Of a stretch of 64,000 nt of DNA, positions 8,957 through 17,909 are shown in pieces. Source of the stretch: Antrihabitans cavernicola (GTDB lineage: Bacteria > Actinomycetota > Actinomycetes > Mycobacteriales > Mycobacteriaceae); assembly GCF_008297975.1 (NCBI RefSeq), contig NZ_VLNY01000007.1, positions 124,001 to 188,000 on the forward strand, read 5' to 3'. A model generated the notes under the pieces. That model saw only the letters and a program-made list of their open reading frames with translations. It ran no database searches and was not told the origin of the DNA. Every line of letters starts with the position of its first letter. Position 1 is the stretch's first letter. Position numbers and translations under genes: made by a program.

Positions 8957-10057
8957 CTACGCGGACGGATAGATGCCGAACAGTGGGGTCCGCCCGACCG
9001 GAATCTGGTCAACACGCTGCAGCGTTTTCGTGTCGTAGATGTCAAGGCTTCCTGGCCCGTTGTTGGCGAGCTGCGCCGCGAGCTTCGGAATCGCCGGAAC
9101 GTAGTGGAAGTTCGACGTCGGCCCGAGGTTGCTGACGTATGCCTTCGATCCGTCCGGCGAAAAGCCAACGCTTGCAGGCATTCCGTCGGGCATAGCGATC
9201 GTGTGCACGATCCGGGCGGAGGCAGTGTCGATGATCGAAATGGTGTTGTCGCCGAAATTGCACACCCACAGCTGCCGCTCGTCCGGCGTCAGCGTGAAAA
9301 CGAACGGCGCCGCGAGCAAGCCGATGTCGATAGTCCGCACCACTGCGAACGAACGCAGATCGACGATCCGCACCCCGCTGAGCGTGCGCACGTACATCGT
9401 GTCACCAGCCCGGTTCAACGCGCCCCAACCGGTCTGGGTGTCGCCGAGCAGTAGCGGCTGTCCGATCAGCGCACCGGTGTGAGCGTCGTAGCGGGTAAGG
9501 ACGCCCGCCTCGGAAAGAACGTAGAGAGTCTTGTTGTCCGGCGATACCTCGATGTGCCCCGGAGCAGGCGGCAATACGATCGGCAGGGTGCGGGCGATCG
9601 TGTCGGTCTTCGTATCGACAACCTGGACCACCGACGCGGTGGTCGACAGGTAGAGCTCACTGCCGTCTGCGGTGGTGCGCATATCCGTATACGGCGCGCC
9701 GACAGTCGGGATGTTCTTGATCACCCGGCCAGACCGCTTGTCGATGACCGGCAGCGTCGCCTCGAGCGAAAACAGCCGGCTGGCATAGATCTTCGAATGG
9801 TCCGGCAGTTCCTGGAGAACGAACGGGTTGCTGCCGAGTCCGTCGATCGTTCGCACCACGCGGTGCTCGACGGGGTCGATCTGCTGGACCGTGCCTTCGA
9901 CCTCCATGGGGAGGAAGATAGAGCGCGCGATCACCGCCGGATCGTCCGGCGATTGCGCGCTGGCCGAGGGCGCCGATATCGCCCCGGCGACCAGGCAACT
10001 CGTCAGAGCCAGTACGGAAGTAAGGAATCTTGCCCGGGTGCGCACAACGTCAGCCAC
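8957..10057 (-). CDS. Secreted YVTN-type beta-propeller protein
   Basis: The 366-residue exported protein has a signal peptide (about 1-35, ending SAPSASAQ) followed by repeated blade motifs of the YVTN/lactonase-like beta-propeller class: KTLYVLSEAG, MYVRTLSGVRIVDL, QLWVCNFGDNTISIID and KAYVSNLG, spaced about 42-50 residues apart. Such proteins are extracytoplasmic and often bind ligands or partners. The GTG at 10057 is taken as the start; another at 10045 would also leave a signal peptide. The gene lies 56 bases downstream of tRNA-Thr on the same strand. No catalytic motif is evident. Confidence 0.85.
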   Translation of the reverse strand: MADVVRTRARFLTSVLALTSCLVAGAISAPSASAQSPDDPAVIARSIFLPMEVEGTVQQIDPVEHRVVRTIDGLGSNPFVLQELPDHSKIYASRLFSLEATLPVIDKRSGRVIKNIPTVGAPYTDMRTTADGSELYLSTTASVVQVVDTKTDTIARTLPIVLPPAPGHIEVSPDNKTLYVLSEAGVLTRYDAHTGALIGQPLLLGDTQTGWGALNRAGDTMYVRTLSGVRIVDLRSFAVVRTIDIGLLAAPFVFTLTPDERQLWVCNFGDNTISIIDTASARIVHTIAMPDGMPASVGFSPDGSKAYVSNLGPTSNFHYVPAIPKLAAQLANNGPGSLDIYDTKTLQRVDQIPVGRTPLFGIYPSA

Positions 10058-10113
10058 GATCGGGGAGCGTACCTGACATCCTCCCTGCAAAGATGCAAGT
10101 CGGGGAAGGATCG

Positions 10114-10185
10114 AGCCTCCCATCGGGATTGAACCGATGACCGCTCGCTTACAAGGCGAGTGCTCTACCACTGAGCTAGGGAGGC
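10114..10185 (-). tRNA. tRNA-Thr (anticodon TGT)
   Basis: Read on the minus strand the sequence folds into a full cloverleaf of 72 bases without encoded CCA: acceptor stem GCCTCCC/GGGAGGC, D-arm GCTC/GAGC, anticodon arm CTCGC-CTTGTAA-GCGAG and T-arm ATCGG-TTCAATC-CCGAT. The anticodon TGT (complement of 10151-10153) reads ACA/ACG threonine codons. No integrase or duplicated 3' end is nearby, so there is no sign that it serves as an attachment site. Confidence 0.95.
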
Positions 10186-10246
10186 GGGAAATCCGTAACA
10201 GCATATCGGGCTTCGGTCTGAGCGCCGAACCGACTAGGTTGCAGGA

Positions 10247-10627
10247 ATGAGCACATCGGAGATCGCAACGGTCCTCGCTTGGCACGACGCACTCAACGAT
10301 TCCGACATCGATACCCTCCTCGAGCTGTCGAGCGACGACATCGAGGTAGGCGGCCCCAAGGGCGCGACCCAGGGCATCGAGTCCCTGCGCGAGTGGGCAA
10401 CCACCGCAGGCGTGAAGCTGGTGCCCGGCCGCCTGTACACGCACAACGGCGTTGTCGTCGTCGAGCAAAAAGCAACCTGGGCCAACGACCCCGGCAACGT
10501 GTCGACGGTCGCGTCCTCGTTCCGCGTCGTGCACGACCAGGTGACTTCCGTGTTCCGGCACGACGAGCTCGAATCAGCTTTGGCAGCCACTGATTTGAGC
10601 GAGGAAGACTTCGTCGCGGACGCATGA
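10247..10627 (+). CDS. SnoaL/NTF2-like protein
   Basis: The 126-residue protein has the layout of a SnoaL-like (NTF2 fold) domain: an N-terminal helix ending in HDALNDSDIDTLLELSSDDIEV, then GATQGIESLREWA and a run of beta strands (GVVVVEQKATW, SSFRVVHDQVTSVFRH). Members bind small hydrophobic ligands or act as isomerases and cyclases, but many have no known function. The stop is 4 bases before the ThrE-type gene, so they likely share a transcript. Confidence 0.85.
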   Translation: MSTSEIATVLAWHDALNDSDIDTLLELSSDDIEVGGPKGATQGIESLREWATTAGVKLVPGRLYTHNGVVVVEQKATWANDPGNVSTVASSFRVVHDQVTSVFRHDELESALAATDLSEEDFVADA

Positions 10628-10631
10628 GTTC

Positions 10632-12128
10632 ATGACGCTCGACCCCATTCGACGCAGCCACGCCGGTATGACGATGCCCCTGAAGGGGGATGCCGGTCCG
10701 CGGTGGGCGCGCAAAGCAGGCGACACCCTCGGCCGGCTGATATCCGATCGACGGGCAACGGTCGACACGGTCACGTCGGCGCCGACGCCGCTGCAGCCGA
10801 TCGACCTGACCGACGACGCGACGGTGGCCGCCGTGCTCGACCTTGCCGTCCGCGTCGGCGAAGTCGCTCTCGGTTCCGGTATCGGAGCCATGGATACGGT
10901 CACGCAGGTCAAGTTCGTCACTGCCACGTACGGCCTCGCTCGGTGCGATGTCGACGTCACCTACAACTCGATCACCATCAGCGCGTACCGCGGGCCGACG
11001 CTGCCACCCGCGAGCACCATGCGGATCGTCAACTACCGGTCCATGGATTTCACGCGTCTCGCCGCCGTGGACCGGCTCACCCGCCGCATACGACTCGAAG
11101 CGCTCCCGACCGACGAGGCGCACGAGGCGCTCAACGCGATTGTCTCCGCACCCCACCCGTACAACCGCTGGGTCGCCACGTTGGCGTGGTCGGCGATGGC
11201 AGCATCGATCTCTGCGCTCCTCGGCGGCGGTGTCCTGATGGGCGCCTTGGCCTTCTTCACCACCATGGCCATCGACCGCACCAACCGCGTGCTCAACCGA
11301 TACGGGCTGCCGTTCTTCTTCCAGCATGTCGTCGGCGGTGTCATCGCGTCCGCGCCTGCGATGGCCGTGTATTCGTTTCAGGACCAATTGGGTGTGGACA
11401 TCAGTCCGTCGCAGATCATCGCGGCAGGCGTGACAGTGCTGCTGTCCGGGTTGTCGCTGGTCGGCTCGGTGCAGGACGCGATCACCGGCGCCCCGATCAC
11501 CGCGGCAGCCAGATTCTTCGAACTCGTGATGATGACGGGCGCCATCATCGCGGGCGTCGCGTTCACCTTACGGATCGCGTCGCTGCTCAACGCGGAACCG
11601 CTGGTGTTGAGCACGTTGGCACCGTCGACGATCACCCAACTACCGGTCAAGGTGATCGCCGGAGCATTTGCCGCACTGATGTTCGCGCTCGCCAGCTACG
11701 CGGAGCGCCGGGCGCTCACCGCGGCAGCTGCGGGCGGTGCGGCCGGTCTGTTGGTGTTCGTGTTGATGCAGTCGGCGGGATTCGGTCCGGTGATCTCGTC
11801 GGCGGTGGCCGCGACAATGGTCGGCTTCGCCGGTGGCCTGATGGCCCGCCGTGCGCTGACTCCCCCGCTGGTGGTCGCCGTCGCCGGGATCACGCCGCTA
11901 CTCCCGGGCCTGTCGCTCTACCGCGGCCTCTACGCCATGCTCAACGATCAGCTGCTGGTCGGGTTCAGTTCGCTCTTCGGCGCTTTCGGCATCGGCTGCG
12001 CGCTGGCCGCGGGCGTCACCCTCGGCGAGTGGTTCGCCCGAATCCTGCGTCGACCACGAATTCTGCGTGGCGCAGGACTGCTGCTGCGGCCGCAACTTCG
12101 GGTCGGCCCGCTGCGTCGTCGAACCTGA
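10632..12128 (+). CDS. Threonine/serine exporter (ThrE) family protein
   Basis: The 498-residue protein has the ThrE layout: a soluble N-terminal part (about 1-175) with the family signature VALGSGIGAMDTV and YNSITISAYRG, then about ten hydrophobic helices (about 178-480) in two blocks corresponding to the ThrE and ThrE-like 2 domains, and a basic tail. In Corynebacterium ThrE exports threonine and serine across the inner membrane; substrate use here is inferred from family. A hairpin terminator follows directly. Confidence 0.9.
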   Translation: MTLDPIRRSHAGMTMPLKGDAGPRWARKAGDTLGRLISDRRATVDTVTSAPTPLQPIDLTDDATVAAVLDLAVRVGEVALGSGIGAMDTVTQVKFVTATYGLARCDVDVTYNSITISAYRGPTLPPASTMRIVNYRSMDFTRLAAVDRLTRRIRLEALPTDEAHEALNAIVSAPHPYNRWVATLAWSAMAASISALLGGGVLMGALAFFTTMAIDRTNRVLNRYGLPFFFQHVVGGVIASAPAMAVYSFQDQLGVDISPSQIIAAGVTVLLSGLSLVGSVQDAITGAPITAAARFFELVMMTGAIIAGVAFTLRIASLLNAEPLVLSTLAPSTITQLPVKVIAGAFAALMFALASYAERRALTAAAAGGAAGLLVFVLMQSAGFGPVISSAVAATMVGFAGGLMARRALTPPLVVAVAGITPLLPGLSLYRGLYAMLNDQLLVGFSSLFGAFGIGCALAAGVTLGEWFARILRRPRILRGAGLLLRPQLRVGPLRRRT

Positions 12129-12134
12129 CATGCA

Positions 12135-12171
12135 AATCGGGCCGGTACCTCCTAGAAGTACTGGCCCGATT
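12135..12171. terminator. Bidirectional terminator-like hairpin
   Basis: Fourteen-base arms (12135-12148, 12158-12171) pair with one G-T wobble around a 9-base loop. The hairpin separates the convergent ThrE-type gene (stop 12128) and the MbtH gene (stop 12181), so it can serve both. Confidence 0.8.
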
Positions 12172-12180
12172 CGAAAGAGA

Positions 12181-12429
12181 TCAGCTGTCGGCGCGGTGCT
12201 TGCCGCGAGCGGCTTCGTCCGCCGCCATGGCCTCACGCAGGCTCTTCGGCCGCATGTCGGTCCAGTTGGTCTCGACGTACTCGACGCAGGCGGCCCGGCT
12301 CTCTTCACCGAACACGACTCGCCAACCGGCGGGCACCTCGGCGAACGTCGGCCACAAGGAATGCTGGTCCTCGTCGTTGACCAACACGTAGAAGCGGCCG
12401 TCTTCGTCGTCGAAGGGATTGGTGCTCAT
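12181..12429 (-). CDS. MbtH-family protein (orphan)
   Basis: The 82-residue protein carries the full MbtH signature: [32 protein letters not shown] and [10 protein letters not shown], including the conserved tryptophans. MbtH proteins bind and activate adenylation domains of non-ribosomal peptide synthetases. No synthetase or siderophore gene is in the window, so it must serve a partner encoded elsewhere. It is probably its own unit or read through from the hydrolase gene 106 bases upstream. Confidence 0.95.
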   Translation of the reverse strand: MSTNPFDDEDGRFYVLVNDEDQHSLWPTFAEVPAGWRVVFGEESRAACVEYVETNWTDMRPKSLREAMAADEAARGKHRADS

Positions 12430-12535
12430 TTCACCTCATTAGTCTTTTAAGCGCATGATTCGAAGTCCCCGCTGTTTGCGAAGACTCCGCTCCGATCAGT
12501 CGACCCTAGCAAGAGCAGTGTTACGGCCGCGACGA

Positions 12536-13339
12536 TCACGCGGCGAAGAAATCCAGCAAAGCCTTGTTCACGAGGTCGGGTCGTTCGAGGTAGCCGAAGT
12601 GCCCAGCGTCGGGAATCTCCTGATAGACCGCCCCTGGGATGGCATCCGCGACCTCTTTGGACAGGTACGGGGGAATCATCCGGTCGTCGGCGAAACCCAC
12701 TGAAAGTACGGGCACGGAAATCTTGCGGTATGCGTCGACGCGGTTGAAATCGCGATCCATTTTGCGCTGCGCACGCACGCCGGGGCTGATCGGTCCGCCG
12801 CTGAATTCGAAGACGTCGAGCCAATCGCGAGCGGCATTCGGATCTGCCAGCGTTGCGGGCGACAGGTTCATCACGGCGGTGACGGCGGCGTCGTACTTGG
12901 GCGGCAGCTTGACGCCGCTGGCGTCGAGTTCGCTCTCGCCTGCCGACAGCGTCTTCTGAAACTGGTCCAACCGACCGTGCCCGGCCAGGAACGCAGCCTT
13001 GCGTACCAACTCCGGGTGCCGCAGCGCCAACTCCTGCGCGACCCGAGCACCCATCGACGTTCCGGCGACGAAGGCCGGTTCGGTGCCGAGCAGCCGGATC
13101 AGTCCGGCGGTGTCGGCGACCAGCTGATCGAGGGTCATGCCGTCCGCACTTTCGAACGACGGCGCGATGCCACGGTTGTCGAACGTGCAGACGCGGTAAC
13201 CCGCGGCCACCAACGCGGGAACCTGATGCAGGTCCCACACCCGGCCCGGGCTGCCGGTTCCCATGATCAGCACGACCAGCGGACCGTCGCCCTTCACCTG
13301 GTAATTCAGCGCAATCCCGTTCACCGTTGCAACCGGCAT
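12536..13339 (-). CDS. Alpha/beta-fold hydrolase
   Basis: The 267-residue protein is an alpha/beta hydrolase with nucleophile S95 in AGTSMGARVA, a likely acid D218 or D219 in GFADDR, and H247 in DAGHFGYLERP. The oxyanion region GTGS lies at 27-30 in place of the classic HG motif. ATG at 13339 follows GGAGG closely; the frame continues upstream but without coding character. It resembles esterases and hydrolases of the 3-oxoadipate enol-lactonase group, but the substrate is unknown. Confidence 0.9.
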   Translation of the reverse strand: MPVATVNGIALNYQVKGDGPLVVLIMGTGSPGRVWDLHQVPALVAAGYRVCTFDNRGIAPSFESADGMTLDQLVADTAGLIRLLGTEPAFVAGTSMGARVAQELALRHPELVRKAAFLAGHGRLDQFQKTLSAGESELDASGVKLPPKYDAAVTAVMNLSPATLADPNAARDWLDVFEFSGGPISPGVRAQRKMDRDFNRVDAYRKISVPVLSVGFADDRMIPPYLSKEVADAIPGAVYQEIPDAGHFGYLERPDLVNKALLDFFAA

Positions 13340-13513
13340 CCTCGTCCTCCCTCGCGACACGCACATGACGTACTGTGCATCGGCCACGGTAGTGCACCTT
13401 GCCGGATGCAGGGGATTGCGACGGCCGAAGTGGCGTCGGGGCAACTGATTCTCCTAGAGTCGAATTACAAGAACTACCTGCTCTCTTTCGAGCAGCAAGC
13501 CAGGAGGACGAAA

Positions 13514-13687
13514 ATGGCCACCAAGACCACCAGCGCGAACGAGCTCGCGGACGATGATCTGGAACCGTTGGCCGACGAGACCGCACGTCAGGCGCAGCGC
13601 GTCGTCGCCGCCTACGCAACGGATGCCGACGAGTGCCGGATGCTGCTGTCCATGCTCGGTATCGGTCCCGCCGTTCGAGGCGAGTAA
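13514..13687 (+). CDS. Small conserved protein upstream of otsA
   Basis: A 57-residue acidic protein (MATKTTSANELADDDLEPLADE... ending MLLSMLGIGPAVRGE) starts 7 bases after a strong AGGAGG. It sits just ahead of otsA on the same strand, the position of Rv3489 in M. tuberculosis, which is a small protein of similar size; homology is likely but from memory. There is no membrane segment or known motif. It probably shares the otsA transcript. Confidence 0.8.
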   Translation: MATKTTSANELADDDLEPLADETARQAQRVVAAYATDADECRMLLSMLGIGPAVRGE

Positions 13688-13766
13688 CCCGAAAAGCGGT
13701 TGAGTTCGTTCCGCAACGGGAACACTTGGGCGGAAACAAACGGTCACCCACACAAAGGAACCACTG

Positions 13767-15236
13767 TTGTCTGCAGGCTCTGAGTTCGTCGTCGTTGCCA
13801 ACAGGCTCCCCGTCGATCTCGAAACCCTGCCGGACGGCGGTACCCGCTGGAAGCGCAGCCCCGGCGGACTCGTCACCGCCCTCGAGCCGATTCTGCGAGG
13901 CAACAAAGGCGCCTGGGTCGGGTGGCCCGGCCTTCCCGATGTGGATGTCGATCCGATCGTCGAAGACGGCTTGGACCTCTACCCGGTCAAGCTGAGCGCG
14001 CAGGAAGTCGCCGACTACTACGAGGGCTTCTCCAACGCGTCGCTGTGGCCCCTGTATCACGACGTGATCGTCAAACCCGTCTACGACCGAAAGTGGTGGG
14101 CGGCGTACGTCGAGGTCAACCGCCGCTTCGCCGATGCGACCGCGAAGGTGGCCGCACAGGGTGCGACGGTGTGGATCCAGGACTACCAGCTGCAGCTCGT
14201 CCCGAAGATGCTGCGCATGCTCCGACCCGATCTCACCATCGGATTCTTCCTGCACATTCCGTTCCCGCCGGTCGAGCTGTTCATGCAGATGCCGTGGCGA
14301 ACCGAGATCGTCGAAGGGCTCCTCGGTGCCGATCTGATCGGCTTCCATCTGCCGGGCGGCGCCCAGAACTTTCTGTACCTGGCCCGTCGCCTCGCCGGCC
14401 AGCCGACGTCGCGCGGCAACGTGGGTGTGCGGTCCAAACTCGGCGTCGTGCAGGTGGGTTTCCGCACCGTCCGAGTCGGTGCGTTTCCCATCTCGATCGA
14501 CTCGGGCCAGCTCGACGAACTGTCGAAATCCAAGAGCATTCGCGACCGTGCGAAACAGATCCGCAAAGAGCTCGGCAATCCCACGAACATCCTGTTGGGC
14601 GTCGACCGGCTCGACTACACCAAGGGCATCGACGTCCGACTCAACGCATTGCGTGAGCTGCTCGAAGAAGATCGCGTCGATCCCGAAGAAACAGTGATCG
14701 TGCAGCTGGCGACGCCAAGCCGTGAACGCGTCGACAGCTACGTGCAGATGCGCGGCGACATCGAACAGCAAGTCGGGCGGATCAACGGCGAGTACGGCCG
14801 CGTCGGCCACCCCGTGGTGCACTACCTGCACAAGCCGGTCCCCCGCGAGGAACTGCTCGCGTTCTTCGTCGCTGCCGACCTGATGCTGGTCACCCCCCTG
14901 CGCGACGGCATGAACTTGGTTGCCAAGGAGTACGTCGCCTGTCGCTCTGACCTCGGCGGCGCCCTGGTGTTGAGCGAATTCACCGGCGCGGCAGCCGAAT
15001 TGCGACAGGCCTACCTGTGCAACCCGCACGATCTGGACAGTGTGAAAGACGCGATGATCGACGCGCTGACACAAGACCGCGAGGCGGGCCGACGCCGGAT
15101 GCGTGCCCTGCGTAGGCAGGTGCTCACTCACAATGTCGACCGGTGGGCGCGCTCGTTCCTCACCGCGCTCTCGCACGGCGGTGTCGCAGGCTCGGCGCTG
15201 ATGCCGGACGAAAAAGCAGAGGACGAGAAGGGCTAG
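13767..15236 (+). CDS. otsA: Trehalose-6-phosphate synthase
   Basis: The 489-residue GT20 enzyme makes trehalose 6-phosphate from UDP/ADP-glucose and glucose 6-phosphate in the cytoplasm. Motifs in order: [10 protein letters not shown] (8-17), the GWPG loop (near 52), the HIPFPP segment (near 167), [11 protein letters not shown] (near 278) and the donor site [12 protein letters not shown] (near 380). It starts at TTG 13767, 8 bases after AAAGGA, giving the expected N-terminus. The stop TAG overlaps the stop of the convergent Mce-associated gene within one CTAG. Placement next to mce4 matches M. tuberculosis. Confidence 0.97.
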   Translation: MSAGSEFVVVANRLPVDLETLPDGGTRWKRSPGGLVTALEPILRGNKGAWVGWPGLPDVDVDPIVEDGLDLYPVKLSAQEVADYYEGFSNASLWPLYHDVIVKPVYDRKWWAAYVEVNRRFADATAKVAAQGATVWIQDYQLQLVPKMLRMLRPDLTIGFFLHIPFPPVELFMQMPWRTEIVEGLLGADLIGFHLPGGAQNFLYLARRLAGQPTSRGNVGVRSKLGVVQVGFRTVRVGAFPISIDSGQLDELSKSKSIRDRAKQIRKELGNPTNILLGVDRLDYTKGIDVRLNALRELLEEDRVDPEETVIVQLATPSRERVDSYVQMRGDIEQQVGRINGEYGRVGHPVVHYLHKPVPREELLAFFVAADLMLVTPLRDGMNLVAKEYVACRSDLGGALVLSEFTGAAAELRQAYLCNPHDLDSVKDAMIDALTQDREAGRRRMRALRRQVLTHNVDRWARSFLTALSHGGVAGSALMPDEKAEDEKG

Positions 15237-15760
15237 ACCGGAGTCAGGCTGGAGACCAGCCAGCGCCCGTCATGCTTCTCCAGATCCACCCGGACACGGC
15301 TTCCGCTGATGACAGCCTGTGGGGTGTCCTTGCTGGTGGTCGCCTGATTGAGGAACAGCAGGGTCGTCACCTTGTCCCGCGACGCCGATACGACGCTGCC
15401 GCCCTGCACGGTCACCTTGACGGTGAGCTGCTTCTCTTTCGCCCCTGGGATGATCGCCTGATCGATCAGAGTCTTGTATTGGTCCTTGAAGTCGCCTGTC
15501 AATCCGTCTTCGGCCTTGGGTAATTCGGCATCGACGGTGTTGAAGTCGTAGGACAGCATGGCAACCGACTGCCTGCCCGCCGCGTCGACGGCGTCTACGC
15601 GCGCGTCTTCGGTCTGCTTGTCGGACCAGTACTGGTAGCCGAGCAGGATCGCGGCGATCAGCAGGGCAAGCACCACTGCCGCAGCGAGCGCCATGATCGC
15701 TCTGCGGACCCAGCGCGGCGAATCGGTCGGCTTGTCGGTCTCGGTGGTCGTGGCGGTCAC
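15233..15760 (-). CDS. mas4B: Mce-associated membrane protein (second)
   Basis: The 175-residue protein has one N-terminal membrane helix (about 20-42) and an outside-facing domain of the Mce-associated type, ending in [21 protein letters not shown]. It is the last gene of the mce4 operon and overlaps the preceding one by 4 bases. Such proteins (also called Mam) are thought to support the stability or assembly of the Mce4 lipid importer. The symbol is by position (Rv3492c equivalent). Confidence 0.88.
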   Translation of the reverse strand: MTATTTETDKPTDSPRWVRRAIMALAAAVVLALLIAAILLGYQYWSDKQTEDARVDAVDAAGRQSVAMLSYDFNTVDAELPKAEDGLTGDFKDQYKTLIDQAIIPGAKEKQLTVKVTVQGGSVVSASRDKVTTLLFLNQATTSKDTPQAVISGSRVRVDLEKHDGRWLVSSLTPV

Positions 15761-16509
15761 GGGACGAATTCCACCTTCGACGTCGTCAGCTTTCCATCGG
15801 TGTCGGTGATGGTCACCCGAAGCCTGAAGTCGCGCGGCGACGGCTTGGCGTCACCGGCGTTGGTCACCGTCGATCGGGCGGCCACCAGGACATTGGCACT
15901 GTCGCCGCTCTCGCTTTCGAGGCCGGCCTCGATGATGCTGCCGTCGGTATCGACCTTCGCATCCGTGACGATGCTGATGAACGGGTCCATGCGGTCGCCG
16001 AACTCGGCCTTGAACTCACCCGACGCGCCCGCCACGATCCGATCGACGTCCTGCTTTGCCGTCTTTTGGTGGATGGTCGTCATATTGATCACGCTCTGCC
16101 GGGCGGCGGCAACGTACTCGGCTCGCTTCGAATCACGTTGTTGTGCAGAGTGTCTCGCAATACCGAGCAGAACGACGGCGACAACCAGGCCCAGCACGGC
16201 CAACGCAGCGACGCCGGTCAGCACTCTGCGCGCCCAGGTGCGCCTGCGAGACGCGGTGGCAACCGACTCGCTGCCCGACTGGGCTTCGACCGACCCGGCT
16301 TCGATCGGGGGTATCTCGACAGGCTTCGGATCGACCGCGGCCACAGGCTCTGGTGTTGTAGCTGATTTGGATGCGGCAAAAGGCTGCGATGCGGCAGGTT
16401 TCGCGGGCTCCGCGCCCACCGGCGGACCAGCCGAACGACTGGCTCGGCGTCGTACCCGTCCCGTTGCTGTCGACTCTGACTTGGCCTCGTCTTTGTGGTC
16501 TTCGCTCAT
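15757..16509 (-). CDS. mas4A: Mce-associated membrane protein (first)
   Basis: The 250-residue protein has a long charged, Ala/Pro-rich cytoplasmic N-terminus (1-90), one membrane helix (about 94-116) and a C-terminal extracytoplasmic NTF2-like domain (RAEYVAAARQSVINMTTIH...). It overlaps mce4F by 4 bases (16506-16509) and the next gene by 4. It belongs to the Mce-associated family (Rv3493c position); a role in the Mce4 complex is inferred from family and operon. Confidence 0.88.
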   Translation of the reverse strand: MSEDHKDEAKSESTATGRVRRRASRSAGPPVGAEPAKPAASQPFAASKSATTPEPVAAVDPKPVEIPPIEAGSVEAQSGSESVATASRRRTWARRVLTGVAALAVLGLVVAVVLLGIARHSAQQRDSKRAEYVAAARQSVINMTTIHQKTAKQDVDRIVAGASGEFKAEFGDRMDPFISIVTDAKVDTDGSIIEAGLESESGDSANVLVAARSTVTNAGDAKPSPRDFRLRVTITDTDGKLTTSKVEFVP

Positions 16510-17909
16510 TTACCCTGCTGCTCGGTCATCATCGTCTTCCAGTCCGTCGGTGTTCGCGCCGCACCGCCTGGAGCGATCCCGGGCTGCGAGTACGTCTTCC
16601 CGTCCGAGCCGATGAACGTCCCGGTCTGGGCGTCGTACTGCTTGGCAGTGGTACTCGGTTCGTACGAGGCAGGCGCTGCCGCTCCCGGCGCCACCGGTTG
16701 CGGTGGTCCGAACGGCGGATTGGTTCCCAACGGTACGTAACCCTCTTCGCTCTTGCATTGCTCGGGTGTGGCGGCCCGTTTTCCGGGAACCTCCATGCAC
16801 GGAGCATTGCGGGCTCCGCGGACGGCGATCGGATCGTCTTGCGGAACCTTGCAGAACAGATTGGTCGGCGTGTCCGGGACGGTGATGTCCTTGCCCGACC
16901 GACGCTGATCAGTAGGCAGGAAGCCGGTGGTGCACGCAGGCGGATCGTTGAACTGAATCTGGAAATCCACAAGCGCACCCTCGTCGCGCGGTCCGTTCGT
17001 TGCAGCGGTGATCAGGGCAGCGACGATCGGCGGATACAGCACCAGCAGCTGCTCGATGCTCGCGTGATAGATCACCCCGACCTGGCCGACGCTCACCAGG
17101 TTGGCCAACAGCAACGGCAGCGTCGGCTTCAAATCTTGAAACAGCTTGTCGGCCTGCGCCGCGACCCCGGGACCGCGTTCGAGAAGGGAACGCAATTGGG
17201 GATCGCTCCGCCGCAACTGGTCCGTGAACCTGGCGAGGTTCTGCGTCCACGCCCGAATGTCGTCGCTGGTGTCGTTCTGCGTGTCGAGCAACGGCCCGAT
17301 CTGGTCGATCAGGGTCTTCGTCTGATCGACATTGGAATTCGCTTCCTGAATGAACAACCGGGCCGAGTCCAGCAGCTTCTGCAGATCGGGCCCGGTTCCG
17401 TTAAACGCGTTGAACGCCTCGTCGATGACCGTCTGCAGCCGGGTATCGGCGACGCCGGCGAGCAAGCGATCCGCCTGGTCCAACATGGGACCGACATCCT
17501 GCGGCAGCTTGGTTCTCTCGACCGGGATCACATCGCCGTTCCCCAGATCGGGGCCGCTCGACGTGTTCGGAATCAGATCGACGTACTGCTCGCCGACTGC
17601 CGAAACACTCTTGACCCACGCCTCGAGGTCCGAGGGAATCTTGTAGCTGCTCTCGATCGACAGTTTGGCGTCCACACCGTCCGGTGTGAGCCGAACCTCT
17701 TCCACCTTGCCGATGTTGGTGCCGCGGTATGCGACGTTGGCGTTCTTGTACAACCCGCCGGTCGAGGCCAGCTTCACGGTGACGCCGTAGCGCCCGATGC
17801 CGAGCATCGCGGGAACCTGCACGTAGATGGTCGCCATGGCGACCACGCCGATCACGGTGAGAATCGAGAAGATGATCAGCTGAGCACGGACGAACTTCGA
17901 GAGCATCAT
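16506..17909 (-). CDS. mce4F: Mce family protein Mce4F
   Basis: The 467-residue protein has an N-terminal membrane anchor (about 10-32), an MlaD/Mce beta-barrel domain (about 37-115: VTVKLASTGGLYKNANVAYRGTNIGKV), a long helical region (about 150-300) and a proline/glycine-rich C-terminal tail (about 390-467). It is one of six Mce subunits thought to form a hydrophobic conduit through the periplasm for sterol uptake. It is sixth in the mce4A-F order, with 4-base overlaps on both sides. Confidence 0.95.
   Translation of the reverse strand: MMLSKFVRAQLIIFSILTVIGVVAMATIYVQVPAMLGIGRYGVTVKLASTGGLYKNANVAYRGTNIGKVEEVRLTPDGVDAKLSIESSYKIPSDLEAWVKSVSAVGEQYVDLIPNTSSGPDLGNGDVIPVERTKLPQDVGPMLDQADRLLAGVADTRLQTVIDEAFNAFNGTGPDLQKLLDSARLFIQEANSNVDQTKTLIDQIGPLLDTQNDTSDDIRAWTQNLARFTDQLRRSDPQLRSLLERGPGVAAQADKLFQDLKPTLPLLLANLVSVGQVGVIYHASIEQLLVLYPPIVAALITAATNGPRDEGALVDFQIQFNDPPACTTGFLPTDQRRSGKDITVPDTPTNLFCKVPQDDPIAVRGARNAPCMEVPGKRAATPEQCKSEEGYVPLGTNPPFGPPQPVAPGAAAPASYEPSTTAKQYDAQTGTFIGSDGKTYSQPGIAPGGAARTPTDWKTMMTEQQGK

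Noticed and set aside
10114-10185. tRNA-Thr as an integration site
   Set aside because: No integrase, transposase or duplicated tRNA 3' end is visible on either side.
12447-15176. Long 909-codon open frame on the minus strand opposite otsA
   Set aside because: It is a mirror of the strongly biased otsA, small-protein and hydrolase codons; its residues are rich in His, Arg and Asp and show no family.
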